From: Anaerobaca lacustris
GTDB lineage: Bacteria > Planctomycetota > Phycisphaerae > Sedimentisphaerales > Anaerobacaceae
Reading direction: 5' to 3'
Length of the DNA: 54,171 nucleotides
Assembly (NCBI RefSeq): GCF_030012215.1
Contig: NZ_JASCXX010000031.1
Span: 1-54,171 of the forward strand
In this document: piece after piece, positions 16,934-26,071 of the stretch
Numbering within the stretch: position 1 is the stretch's first letter
Layout: each line of letters opens with the position of its first letter
Program-made: the position numbers and the translations under genes
Notes under the pieces: model-generated
Told to the model about the DNA's origin: nothing
Seen by the model: only the letters and a program-made list of their open reading frames with translations
Database searches by the model: none

Positions 16934-19900
16934 TCACTCTCTCAACTGCGACCAGAGCAGACCTCGCAGCGCTCCGCTGATCACCGGCAAGGGAACGACG
17001 CTGACCTTGATTTCGTCCAAGGTGCCGTCGATGGCAACCGAGGCGACTCCGGTCTGCATGGAGGCCATGAGCCGGTCCAACTCCCTGACACCGGGCAGGC
17101 GTATGCCCTTGAGCACCCGGGTCGAACCGACGGCATAGCCTTCGATGGGACTGTCGCTGCCGCGGGTGAAATCCACGATCTGGCCCGCACCGCGGACCTC
17201 CACGCCCCTGTTAAAATAGGCAAAGCTCGGAATTCGAATGCGGGTGCCTTCAAATCGCAGCTTGACCTGGCCCGTGCCCTCCGGCTGGGTATGACCGAGC
17301 CCCAGGCTCAGAGTGTCGTAGAGCGTCCGAATAATCGGCGCATTGACAAGGTCGGACTCGGTGATGTCCACGTCCGCCTGACCGCTCAGATAGCGCCAGT
17401 CCGTGCTGGTCATAACCGTCGCCCGTCCCGCCAGCTTGCCGACGATCTTCTGGGCCTTCGCCGTCGGGTCCGCCTTGGAGAACTGACTCAGATCGAGGTC
17501 GTTGAAATCCGCAACGGCGGTGAGATAGACCCCGCCGGCGTGGGGACTGGCTCGGGCCCATCCCTTGACCACGCCGCCCAGCAGGTTGGCATCCATCCGA
17601 TCGACCACGAGCCGATTCGGGCCGATGTAGGCGACGGCGTGGCAATCACCCAGGTGAGCCTGAGCAAAACGCCCGCCGGGGATCTCGGCGCGCAACTCCA
17701 CACGCAGGGGCTCCAACGAGCGTGAGGCTGCGTCCGCTTCCGTCGCGACAAGGGTCCCGGAGAGCTTGCCCGCAAGCTGGGCGGCCGGTGGCCACCACGA
17801 CGTCAGTTGATTTGGCTCGATCCCCTGCCATTTCATCTGTCCGGTGCTCTTGTGCCATCCGTCCAGTGGGATTCGAGCGGCCCCCTCCACCTGGCCACCA
17901 AGCAACTCGCCACGGAATTCACGCAGATCCAACGTCCGCTCCTGCAACTGCACCGATGCACCGAGCCGGCCGAAACTCTCATCGGCCAGAGACAGGCGAC
18001 CGTCAAGCTGTGCCTGTCCATCGAAGGACTTCTTCTGAATATCGACTACCACCGCCGCGTTGCTATCGACCAGAAGCCGGATCGCCTGTGGCTCCCATTC
18101 CACAGGCCACTGCACCGCCTTGAACTCGATGGACACACGCTGCGGCTGATCCAGCCGGAAGTGCATGGACCCCGTTGCCTGCCCGCGCCCCTGTTCGAGA
18201 CGGATCTCGTCCAGCCTCGCCACGCCATCGGCGATCCGCAACGTTCCCTGCCCTCGCTCGGCCTCGAACGGCGGGATGTGGAGGCCCTCCACGTCCCATC
18301 GCCCATAGGCCAGGGCCTTGTCCATCGCGAAATCCGGCACCGCCAGTTGCAGGCGTGCCTTGGCCTGCCCCTGATACTTCAGCGGCGAGCCCGCCATTTC
18401 CGCAGCCGCCTGAAGCGACAGGTCGTCAATCGTCAACCCAAGCTGGGTCAGAGGACTGGACAATTCGTGTCGCCCGCTGAGCTGCCATCGGCCTCCGAGC
18501 AGATCGAACGGCTCGGTGGCGATCTGAACGTACTCGGCATTGACGGTTCCCTGCAAAGGAACGGTCATCTCGGTCACCTTCCGGCGGCCCAATCGGACGC
18601 TTCGACCGGCCACCGTTCCGCTGAACCGCAGATCGATCGGCCGCACCTTCCCTTCGACGTCTACCTCACAGGTCCATCGCCCTGGAACCTCCGGCGGCTT
18701 TGGCTCCGCGGCACCGCTGCGGCGATCCGACCACCTGGCCGAAAGATGGCCCTCTTGGATTTCGCCCGAAGGAAGGGCCAGCTTGCCCTTCACGACGGCC
18801 GCACGATCGCCCTTCGCGAGGCGCAATTCCGATATGACCGCCTCATGCTGATCGCCGGAACCAGCTATGCGAATGTCCAGCCCCGAACCCGCGCGGTCCA
18901 GTCGTTCGACACCCTTGGCGTCGACCTGAACCGACCAGTGGAGTGTTTGCACGTTCAATTCGGCGGCGGCGGCAGTCCTCTCCGTGTCCGGCAGCCTCAG
19001 GGACGCCAGTTGAATCTTCGGCCAGTCCACCGAGACCTTGGCGCTGGCGTCGCCCAGATCGATTTCTCGCTCCTTGCTCGTCCAGGTCAATTCGTCAACC
19101 GATGCCTCCCACAGCGACTTCCACCAGTCCCCACCGGCCCCTCGAATCTCCGTGCCAACGCGCAACTCTCCGACGGGGTTTCGCGCCGTCAAAGCGACGT
19201 TCAGCGTCACCTCTTTGCGTCCGAATCGCGGCGACCTGATGGCAAGCCGGGCCGTGCCGTCGTGCTCGCCGCCCGGCTCCTGGAACTGGCCCGCCCAACT
19301 GGCGGTGAAATCCCCACCGCGCCTGTCGAAATCCCAATGGCCGCTGATCTGTGAGGCGCCCGACTCGGTGGCCGCCACCAATCGGTCGGCCCTCACGCCA
19401 TCCCGGTCCAGACGGATACTTCCCGCCGTGAAGCGGAGCTTCTGTCCGGCCAGGTTGGGTTCGGTCACTGCCAGGTTCTGTGGGTTCAGAACCAGACCGC
19501 CACCCTGCAAGGTCACGTCGACGGCCCCGGCAACCGATGCGGGGCCGGCATCGAGTCGATCCAGTCGCAGAGTGCCTGCGAGGCGATCTCCCTGAACCTG
19601 CCCGCTCCATCGCCCGGAGACGTGGATCGGCCCCGCAGCGGCCGACCGAATCATGGCAAGCGGAAGGTCGTTGGGCTCGACGTGAAAATCGATGCGATGA
19701 GCCCAGTTGCCGCCCTGGGCCAGTTCCCCATGCAATCGGGTCCCCTGCGCCGCCTTCAGATTGAACCCCCACGTCGAGAGACCGTTGCCCATCCCAAACA
19801 CAGCAACGGGCCCGACGGTCTGCACGTCCTCGTTCGGCTCGATGATTCGAACGAGCGCGTCTCGCACGTCCACGCGGGGCAATGTGACCGCCGCTCGCCT

Positions 19901-20317
19901 GTCCGGCGCCCGGTCGGCATGGGCCACCAGCCGGTCAATCACATCCTGAACATTCCACCGGCCGTCCGTATCCCGGCGCAGATCGAGTTGAGGCCTGTCG
20001 ATCCGAACCGAATCCAGTCCGAGCGATCGCGTGATCACAAGCAAGGGAATCGAATGATGGGAAAGGTCCACCGCCTCGATGCGGAGCACCTGCTCTTCGC
20101 TCAGCGGCGCCGCCACCGACAGGTCACGGAGCGACGTCCGCCCCGTCCACCCTATCGACAGTGATTCGGCGGTCACCTGCAGGCCCAACTGCTCGCCGGC
20201 GGCGCGCAGAATCCACCGTCGCGGCAGATCGCTCGACAAAACGATCTGCACCCCCAGTCCTGCCAGCAGCAGGACAACCACAACGCCCACCACGATCCTG
20301 ATCGCCCAGCGGCGCAT
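16934..20317 (-). CDS. AsmA / DUF748-like inner-membrane anchored protein
   Basis: The protein has 1127 residues. A single N-terminal membrane helix (AIRIVVGVVVVLLLAGLGV, about 5-25) is followed by the AsmA signature region (LPRRWILRAAGEQLGLQVTA, RIEAVDLSH, SVRIDRPQLDLRRD). A very long beta-rich periplasmic body follows, made of repeating amphipathic strands as in AsmA/TamB-type bridge proteins that carry lipid between membranes. The C-terminal part (SDLVNAPIIRTLYDTLSLG, then VRGAGQIVDFTRGSD) resembles AsmA-like C-terminal domains. It ends with a short helix (LRGLLWSQL). The role is inferred to be outer-membrane lipid or surface assembly. A lipoprotein gene ends 66 bp upstream of its start. 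Confidence 0.8.
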   Translation of the reverse strand: MRRWAIRIVVGVVVVLLLAGLGVQIVLSSDLPRRWILRAAGEQLGLQVTAESLSIGWTGRTSLRDLSVAAPLSEEQVLRIEAVDLSHHSIPLLVITRSLGLDSVRIDRPQLDLRRDTDGRWNVQDVIDRLVAHADRAPDRRAAVTLPRVDVRDALVRIIEPNEDVQTVGPVAVFGMGNGLSTWGFNLKAAQGTRLHGELAQGGNWAHRIDFHVEPNDLPLAMIRSAAAGPIHVSGRWSGQVQGDRLAGTLRLDRLDAGPASVAGAVDVTLQGGGLVLNPQNLAVTEPNLAGQKLRFTAGSIRLDRDGVRADRLVAATESGASQISGHWDFDRRGGDFTASWAGQFQEPGGEHDGTARLAIRSPRFGRKEVTLNVALTARNPVGELRVGTEIRGAGGDWWKSLWEASVDELTWTSKEREIDLGDASAKVSVDWPKIQLASLRLPDTERTAAAAELNVQTLHWSVQVDAKGVERLDRAGSGLDIRIAGSGDQHEAVISELRLAKGDRAAVVKGKLALPSGEIQEGHLSARWSDRRSGAAEPKPPEVPGRWTCEVDVEGKVRPIDLRFSGTVAGRSVRLGRRKVTEMTVPLQGTVNAEYVQIATEPFDLLGGRWQLSGRHELSSPLTQLGLTIDDLSLQAAAEMAGSPLKYQGQAKARLQLAVPDFAMDKALAYGRWDVEGLHIPPFEAERGQGTLRIADGVARLDEIRLEQGRGQATGSMHFRLDQPQRVSIEFKAVQWPVEWEPQAIRLLVDSNAAVVVDIQKKSFDGQAQLDGRLSLADESFGRLGASVQLQERTLDLREFRGELLGGQVEGAARIPLDGWHKSTGQMKWQGIEPNQLTSWWPPAAQLAGKLSGTLVATEADAASRSLEPLRVELRAEIPGGRFAQAHLGDCHAVAYIGPNRLVVDRMDANLLGGVVKGWARASPHAGGVYLTAVADFNDLDLSQFSKADPTAKAQKIVGKLAGRATVMTSTDWRYLSGQADVDITESDLVNAPIIRTLYDTLSLGLGHTQPEGTGQVKLRFEGTRIRIPSFAYFNRGVEVRGAGQIVDFTRGSDSPIEGYAVGSTRVLKGIRLPGVRELDRLMASMQTGVASVAIDGTLDEIKVSVVPLPVISGALRGLLWSQLRE

Positions 20318-20383
20318 CGGTCAATCAATCTCCATGTGTTTCATAGCTGCTTTCACACCCGAGAGATGGAGCACGGCCGAACA

Positions 20384-21055
20384 TCACTCGACCTGATGGT
20401 CTACCGGCGGAATCGTCCCGATGGTCCGCGGACCGAACCCGAGCAGCCACCAGTCATCGCGGTAGGCCTTTCCGACGGACGGTCCGGAACTGTCGACCAC
20501 CTCCCCGGTATCCGCCCAGTACGCCACGTAGGCGACGCTGGCAAAGCCGATCTGCTTGATAGACTTGGTGAAGGCGATTTCGGGCGTCACAATGCTCGCG
20601 ACGGGGACCCCGGCGCCCGCTGCGGTGGCCGCCGCGGCCGTCCCGATCGACGGAATGCCCAACAGCGTCTCGTAGCGGTCGATCCCCACCCCTCCACTTC
20701 GGACCTCCAGCACGATCTCCGCCTGTTCGCGTTTGACCGAGATCTCCACCCCCGACAGGAGCAGCTTGGCCCGCAGCTCGCCCAGAACGAACTCCTTCTC
20801 GGCAGCGGCGAAATAGGTGTCCTCCACGAAGATCTTGTGCCCGCGCAGAACGACAAAGGAAAAGGGCTTGACGGCCTCGACCGCCGCCTGCGAAAGCAGG
20901 AACTGCTCCGTCGCCGTTCGGGACGGGTCCGTGACGCGAAGGCTCGCGCAACCGCTGAGGACCATCAGACAGCAGATCTGGCCCAGCGTCGCCGCTGCAG
21001 CCGAACGGTTCCCATAGACTGCCCATACACCGTCAAGGTGTTTGCCGACTTCCAT
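20384..21055 (-). CDS. Envelope lipoprotein, DUF6655-like
   Basis: The product has 223 residues. A hydrophobic stretch ends in the lipobox VLSGC with the modified Cys at 36, so it should be lipidated by Lgt and processed by LspA. The n-region is longer than usual, so an inner start is possible, but AGGTG lies five bases from the ATG at 21055. The body has strand-rich segments (FSFVVLRGHKIFVEDTYF, AEIVLEVRSGGVG), a Gly/Ala-rich stretch (GTAAAATAAGAGVP), and ends with WWLLGFGPRTIGTIPPV. It matches my memory of a planctomycete lipoprotein family labelled DUF6655. Function is unknown; its neighbour is the AsmA-like protein. Confidence 0.7.
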   Translation of the reverse strand: MEVGKHLDGVWAVYGNRSAAAATLGQICCLMVLSGCASLRVTDPSRTATEQFLLSQAAVEAVKPFSFVVLRGHKIFVEDTYFAAAEKEFVLGELRAKLLLSGVEISVKREQAEIVLEVRSGGVGIDRYETLLGIPSIGTAAAATAAGAGVPVASIVTPEIAFTKSIKQIGFASVAYVAYWADTGEVVDSSGPSVGKAYRDDWWLLGFGPRTIGTIPPVDHQVE

Positions 21056-21159
21056 ACTGTCACCTGCGATCGGAATGACTCCATTTCGATTCCATCGGTT
21101 CGAAGGTGCAGCCCGATACGAGGCCGGAGCCCTGACTCGGTTGCATCCGTACGCAGGAC

Positions 21160-21188
21160 ACTCTAACAGAATCGAACGGCCAGATCAA
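21160..21188 (-). promoter_or_regulatory. Promoter of the DUF6655-like lipoprotein gene
   Basis: On the minus strand: TTGATC (21183-21188), 17-bp spacer, TAGAGT (21160-21165). Confidence 0.5.
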
Positions 21189-21234
21189 AGAATCCGTGCG
21201 CGGACGCCCGACAATGATACATACGGACCAGACG

Positions 21235-22666
21235 CTATGGCCTCGGCACGCTGGTCCGCGCGATCAGCCAGTCGGAGATGGTCTGCAAGACCACCGGGGA
21301 GATGGTCTCTTCATCCGATGCCGTCTGCGTGTGCGCAGTCTGGAACCCGTGGTTCAGTCCTGGAAACTCATGGACGGCAAAATCCGGGTTGCCGCCCGCC
21401 TTCAGAGCGTCCGCGATGATCGCCAGGTTCTCTTTCGCGGGGACCTGCATGTCCTTTTCTCCATTGAGCGTAAGGACCGGACAGCGCACCTTCATGAGGG
21501 TCGCGCGCGGGTCATGACGCACGTCGCACCGCCAATGACGTCGGAGCTGATCGGCAATCGCATCGTCGAGATGGCTGTCGGGCCAGCCGACCGCCTCCTT
21601 CTCCTCGTCCGTCAACGTGGCGTGGAGCGCGCGGATCTTCTTCTCTGCGGTCGCGCTGTCGGTGTCCTCACGCACCAAGGGATAAAGCCCCTCGTACCAT
21701 GCACGCATCAGGGCCAGTCTCTCGTCGCCGGCGCCATGACTGCGGGCCTCCAGAAGCTTCTGGAAGATGATGATATCGCCGTTGTTCTGTCCCAGCCCTG
21801 CCAACATCACGAGGAATGCGACGTCCGCCGACCGCGAGGCCGCAATCGGCCCGACAACGCCGCCTTCGCTGTGTCCGAGCAGACCGATGTGGTTCGGGTC
21901 GATCTCTCTGCGGCTCTTGAGGTACCCGACGCCGGCCAGAACGTCGTCCGCCAGATCGTGGATGGTCGCCTCGGCGAAGTCGCCGGTCGTCTGACCCACG
22001 CCCCGCTTGTCCACCCGCAGGACCGCAATTCCCCGGCGGGTCAGGTGATCGGCCAGAACGAGAAAGGGCTTGTGGAAGAACACGGTCTCGTCGCGGTCCA
22101 GAGGTCCCGACCCGACGATCAGAAGGACCGCGGGGAACGGGCCGTTCCCCTCCGGCAGAGTCAGCGTCCCCGCAATGCGGACACTCGCCGAGGCGTTCTC
22201 GTAGACCACGTCCTCCTCGCCGTACGGAAATGGCCTCTTCGGGGTCTGTGGACGGATGATCTCGGGCAAGCGATCCACCCGCTCCATCACGAGGGGCGTG
22301 GCGGTTCCATGCTGAAGCCAGTTGCCCACGATCGCCCTGCCGTCGGCCGTCGGCGTTCCCTCGTAGGCACTGCGAATGGCGTCGATTTCCACCCGCACGC
22401 TGTTGCGGCCCAGGATGACCTCGCTGATCGGAATGTGGATGGCCGACTGGTCGATACTGCGCATGAATCCGGTGTAGCCCGCTGTCTCTGCCTGGGATAT
22501 CTCGAACCCGATTCGCAGTTTCACGCTGCCAAAAGTGATGGTCCCCAGCCAGTTTCCGGCAACATCCGTGAGCACGGCGGGGTCTTCGGATACCGCCCCC
22601 GGCAATGCCCGCCCCAGCCATCATCCAGGCCATCGCCACAACCAAGAGTCGAATTGTCGTTCGCAT
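21235..22666 (-). CDS. Secreted alpha/beta hydrolase, frameshifted in this sequence
   Basis: The main frame (21235-22605, 456 codons) encodes an alpha/beta hydrolase of the dienelactone-hydrolase / acyl-peptidase type. An N-terminal beta domain (about 10-110) is followed by the hydrolase core with nucleophile Ser246 in GLLGHSEGG. Asp in LNGEKDMQVP and His in FPGLNHGFQ complete the triad. That frame has only a TTG to start from. A perfect signal peptide (MRTTIRLLVVAMAWMMAGAG) begins at ATG 22666 with AAAGGA eight bases upstream but lies in another frame. The two join exactly if one base is dropped from the five-C run at 22596-22600 (plus strand). Either the assembly carries an extra base, or the gene is broken or slips there. 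Confidence 0.8.
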
Positions 22667-22949
22667 CTTTCGTGTCCTTTCTGAAAAGGGGTACCTGATG
22701 ATCTGTGCAGTCTTTGAGAGGCCGGTGGCGCGCGTAACGTACGCATGTTCGCTCCCATTCCCGGCCGGGAACCAACGTTACGGCGTGTTGACGCCGGCAC
22801 TCACCAGGGATAGTCGGCCTGCCAATCGGACCATTGCACGAAATGCTCCCGCCTCTGGAGAGAACAGACCCTCGCTCGTCCCAAACGTGAAGGGGAGCTT
22901 GTCATGGGGGCCCCCGAGCACGTGGTGGTCCAATGCGGAGAAGGGTGTC

Positions 22950-22991
22950 ATCGAAAATGATGACATCGAATACGTAGTTGCCACAATTGAC
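22950..22991 (+). repeat. Conserved 42-bp box, copy 2
   Basis: Matches 3786-3827 at 35 of 42 positions. It again ends in a TTGAC -35-like hexamer (22987-22992, TTGACC), but the -10 here is poor (TAAGTT at 23009-23014, 16-bp spacing). It contains TCATC...TGATGA, TACGTA and CAATTG palindromes. A structured region starts about 30 bp downstream. Confidence 0.6.
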
Positions 22992-23019
22992 CGCATTTGA
23001 GAAACGGGTAAGTTGCAGC

Positions 23020-23206
23020 GGACGGTCGCAGAAGGGACCGAAAACCGTGGTTCCCTGGACCGTCCACACACTGGGGAAAGGTGCAGTCGTAGGTCATGGA
23101 TGACCTGGTGCGGGGCAGCGGCAGGAATCGCGTCCGCTTCCACCGTCGCAGTTCACCTCCGAAGTGCTTCGCCAGTTCTCCGGACAGCAGAACGGCAGGG
23201 TTCTGC
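23020..23206 (+). ncRNA. Structured leader or non-coding RNA candidate
   Basis: Three strong hairpins lie in under 190 bases. GGACGGTC (23020-23027) pairs with GACCGTCC (23058-23065) and encloses AGGGACC / GGTTCCCT (23033-23039 with 23049-23056). AGGTCATGGATGACCT (23091-23106) is a perfect palindrome. GCAGAAC / GTTCTGC (23187-23193 with 23200-23206) has a six-base loop. No reading frame with a ribosome site fits. It sits between the conserved box and the small secreted protein at 23250, so it may be that gene's regulatory leader or a separate RNA. The 583 bp from 22667 to 23249 hold nothing else I can support. Confidence 0.4.
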
Positions 23207-23249
23207 GCAGGGATGGTCGTCAAAGAGTGAGAGAAAAGGAGAGTAAGAG

Positions 23250-23576
23250 ATGGTCAAGAAAGCACTGTTCATCACTGTCGTGTTGCTGATCGTGTCCACC
23301 GTAGCCTTCGGCGGCTACAGCAAGGGCACCAGCCAGTACCAGAGCACCTCCGTCGTGGTCGGCCAGGGCACCACCATCTGCGGAACAGGAGTCGCGTCCA
23401 GTTCCACATGGGCGGGCGCCAGTGGCTATCAGGTGGCCGCAACGCCCAAGACAACCACCGCCCAAGCCGCCAATTCGAGCGTCAAGTCAAGCAGCTTCCT
23501 TTCCGTGCTGTGGGGCAAGGCCAGCACGTATTTCTGTGCGGCCGTGAACACGTTCCAATTCCAAACCGCCAAGTAG
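23250..23576 (+). CDS. Small secreted Ser/Thr/Ala-rich protein
   Basis: The product has 108 residues with a textbook signal peptide (MVKKALFITVVLLIVSTVAF, cut near 21). The mature part is rich in Ser, Thr, Gly and Ala (SKGTSQYQSTSVVVGQGTT) and has two Cys (residues 44 and 95 or so) that could form a disulfide. AAGGAG lies nine bases upstream of the ATG. A strong terminator follows at 23624. I do not recognise a family. The size and composition suggest an abundant surface or matrix protein, but that is a guess. Confidence 0.7.
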   Translation: MVKKALFITVVLLIVSTVAFGGYSKGTSQYQSTSVVVGQGTTICGTGVASSSTWAGASGYQVAATPKTTTAQAANSSVKSSSFLSVLWGKASTYFCAAVNTFQFQTAK

Positions 23577-23623
23577 ACCCGCTGTTCTCAACCGACCGCC
23601 CTGCGATCGAACCCTGCGATCCC

Positions 23624-23664
23624 GGCGGCTGCGGAGAGCGCTTCCGCAGCCGCCTTGGTCTTTT
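23624..23664 (+). terminator. Rho-independent terminator after the small secreted protein
   Basis: A perfect 12-bp stem, GGCGGCTGCGGA (23624-23635) with TCCGCAGCCGCC (23643-23654), has a seven-base loop and is followed by TTGGTCTTTT. Confidence 0.8.
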
Positions 23665-23789
23665 CTCCCTGCCATGACTGCCGACAGAAGCCCTGTTTCC
23701 GGCCCCCTTTTCCAGCGGACGAGAGGTGCCCCATAGCCCGCAATGCCCGGTAATCCGTGCACCCAGAGCGTCTCCTGCGTGAAATGCCC

Positions 23790-23818
23790 TTGAATTCGGC
23801 GAGGCAATCGCCTATGAT
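23790..23818 (+). promoter_or_regulatory. Promoter upstream of the 43-codon ORF and beta-helix gene
   Basis: TTGAAT (23790-23795), 17-bp spacer, TATGAT (23813-23818): five of six -10 bases match consensus. Confidence 0.6.
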
Positions 23819-23880
23819 GGGGGCAGGTGCATCACCGGCCGGGCCATGAGGGCCCAAGCCGTAACGAGGAGGGTGTGCTG

Positions 23881-24012
23881 ATGCCGGACAGGGTGGAATC
23901 GACAAGACGCATCGTCTTGACGCGAAACACACGTATCAAATCCACCACCCGTCGCGACAAGCCTCTCACCCCCGCCATTACGACAGCCGGGCTTTCATCC
24001 ATCTCGGGATAG
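23881..24012 (+). CDS. Possible 43-residue basic peptide (leader ORF)
   Basis: An ATG at 23881 preceded by AGGAGG at nine bases opens a 43-codon frame (MPDRVESTRRIVLTRNTRIK...) ending at 24012. It lies about 60 bp downstream of a good promoter and 34 bp ahead of the beta-helix gene. The peptide is Arg/Thr-rich with no signal or membrane segment. Promoter, ribosome site and position suggest a leader peptide or small protein, but there is no family support. Low confidence. Confidence 0.35.
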   Translation: MPDRVESTRRIVLTRNTRIKSTTRRDKPLTPAITTAGLSSISG

Positions 24013-24046
24013 ACCATCCAGGCACGTTCGTTGAAAGGGTATGAAG

Positions 24047-25987
24047 ATGAGAAGGGCCAAGATCATTGCGTCCATCGCCATGGCGATTCTGCTGTGCCAG
24101 ACGGCATCCGGCACGAGCGTGTCCTGGGTCATGGGACAATCGCCGCCGGCATCCTGGACGATCACTCCTCAGAATCCAAGCTCGTCGAGTGTGATTGCGT
24201 TCCAAGGTCCACTGGAACAACCCAGCTACGGCAACAGTTGCGTCGCCCAGATCGCCCTGGGCGGGACGCCCCAGGTGACGGTCAGCACGCTCAATCGGAC
24301 AGTGACCCTGTGGTTTCAGGGTCCGGCCCCGACGATCTGTCCGCTGATCTGGCAACCGGTTTGCGGGCTGGAAGGCACCTTCGGACCCCTGTCGGACGGC
24401 AAGTGGACGTTTCACTGCCCGGTGCTCGGGATCGAAATCCCCTTCACCGTCGGCGGCGGGAAGGTGATCTATGTGGATCGCTCGGCAACGGGACCGTCGC
24501 CCAACGGATCGACCTGGTATCGGGCCTTTCGCAACATCCAGGACGCACTGGCCGCTGCCGCGGCCGGCGATGAGATTCGCATTGCCGACGGGACCTACCG
24601 TCCGGACCAGGGCGGCGGGCAGACCCTCGGCGATCGAAGGGCCTCATTTGACATTCCGGATGGCGTCGCCCTGCGCGGTGGCTATGCCGGCTACGGCGCA
24701 GCGAACCCCGACGCCAGGAACGTCGCGACCTATCCGACGATCTTCAGCGGCGATCTCAACGGCGACGACCTCTGGGGCATTCTCAATCGAGACGACAACA
24801 GCTACCACGTCGTGATGGTCAACGGCAGCGCCAGGCTCGACGGCCTGACGATCGCCAACGGTCACGCGAACGGGCCGTACCCCCACCACGCCGGAGGCGG
24901 GATCCTCATCCAGGCCGGCGACCCCCTGATCGTCAACTGCACGATCCGCGGCAACACGGCCGTGTTTGGCGGCGGCATCGCTGCACTCGGCGGATCGCCG
25001 TACATCGCCAACACGAAGCTCTCGGGCAATCGGGCCCTGTTGTACGGCGGCGCGATGTACAACCACGACAGCGACACAACCCTGGCGACCTGCCTGTTGA
25101 CGGGCAACTCGGCCGGCAGCAACGGGGCCGGCGGCGGCTCGGCCGTCTGCAACATGGGCAGCAGCGCCGGCATGACCCTGACCAACTGCACCTTGGCCGA
25201 CAACACCGGACCGTGGCCCAGCGAGTATGTGCTGTACAACTTCAGCTATGGCGGCGGTCTGATGCCGAGCGAAACCATGAGCATCCACAACAGCATCGTG
25301 TACAACGACGGCGGCGCCTCGTTGATCTGGAGCGATGATCCGTCGAAGGTCGGGGCTTCGCACAGCATCATCCAGGGCGGCTGGAGTGGCGCCGGCAACC
25401 TGAACGTCGATCCGCGATTCGTCAACCGCGGCCTGTGGAGCATCGAGGGCCAGTGGATCGATTTCGACAGCGACTACCGCCTGCAATCCACCTCGCAGGG
25501 GATCAACCACGGCAGCAACGCCCTGATCCCGGCCGACCGGGCGGACGTCGACGGCGACGGCAACAGCAGCGAGAATCATCCGTTGGACCTGGCCGGTCAG
25601 AACCGCATCCAAGGCAGTCAGGTCGACGCCGGGGCGTATGAGGGCGCCACCACCACGCCGGGACCCGTCTGGCAGGAACTCCGAACGTTCGAGATCACGT
25701 TCGATGTCCCCACGGGCGTCACCGGCCTGGTCACCCTGAACGGAGCCTATTCGCACCAGATCGAGACCAACTTCGTTGCAGAACTCAAACTCGATGTAGT
25801 GGCGACATCGGCCGCCGGAGGAACCTGGACCGTTTGGTTCGATCCCGATCCAGGCCACGTCGGCCCGGGAAACACGTCGGTGAGCTGGCGCGTTCGTGGA
25901 GAGAACGTGAACGTCGGCGCGCTGACGCCGGGGGCGCTGGATGTTACGGTGGCAGAGGTGACGATCTCCGTTCGCCCTGCGCCGTAG
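24047..25987 (+). CDS. Secreted right-handed parallel beta-helix protein
   Basis: The product is 646 residues from ATG 24047, seven bases after GAAAGGG; the ATG at 24041 is too close to that site. Parts in order: signal peptide (to about 25); a small N-terminal beta domain (about 27-135); then the beta-helix entry motif VIYVDRSATGPSPNGSTWYRAFRNIQDAL in two pieces around residue 138-170, with ADGTY and LRGGYAGYG. Beta-helix rungs follow (GLTIANGHANG, NCTIRGNTAVFGGGIAALGG, LSGNRALLYGGAMYN). The helix ends in a choice-of-anchor-Q-like strand (GSQVDAGAYEG), and a C-terminal beta domain of about 100 residues closes it. Such proteins bind or cleave polysaccharide; no pectate-lyase active site can be pointed out. 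It lies directly upstream of the second LamG gene. Confidence 0.82.
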   Translation: MRRAKIIASIAMAILLCQTASGTSVSWVMGQSPPASWTITPQNPSSSSVIAFQGPLEQPSYGNSCVAQIALGGTPQVTVSTLNRTVTLWFQGPAPTICPLIWQPVCGLEGTFGPLSDGKWTFHCPVLGIEIPFTVGGGKVIYVDRSATGPSPNGSTWYRAFRNIQDALAAAAAGDEIRIADGTYRPDQGGGQTLGDRRASFDIPDGVALRGGYAGYGAANPDARNVATYPTIFSGDLNGDDLWGILNRDDNSYHVVMVNGSARLDGLTIANGHANGPYPHHAGGGILIQAGDPLIVNCTIRGNTAVFGGGIAALGGSPYIANTKLSGNRALLYGGAMYNHDSDTTLATCLLTGNSAGSNGAGGGSAVCNMGSSAGMTLTNCTLADNTGPWPSEYVLYNFSYGGGLMPSETMSIHNSIVYNDGGASLIWSDDPSKVGASHSIIQGGWSGAGNLNVDPRFVNRGLWSIEGQWIDFDSDYRLQSTSQGINHGSNALIPADRADVDGDGNSSENHPLDLAGQNRIQGSQVDAGAYEGATTTPGPVWQELRTFEITFDVPTGVTGLVTLNGAYSHQIETNFVAELKLDVVATSAAGGTWTVWFDPDPGHVGPGNTSVSWRVRGENVNVGALTPGALDVTVAEVTISVRPAP

Positions 25988-26071
25988 CACAGACTCACTC
26001 GCCATCCGGCGACGGCATCGTCAACGGGTCCTTTCAAGGGCTGTGGGCCTTCTGTGGGAAGGAGCATTGTC

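Noticed and set aside
22605-23000. Plus-strand ORF ending in YVVATIDRI that contains the 42-bp box
   Set aside because: Its start lies antisense to the hydrolase signal peptide and no ribosome site or conserved upstream protein is seen. Only the box itself resembles copy 1.
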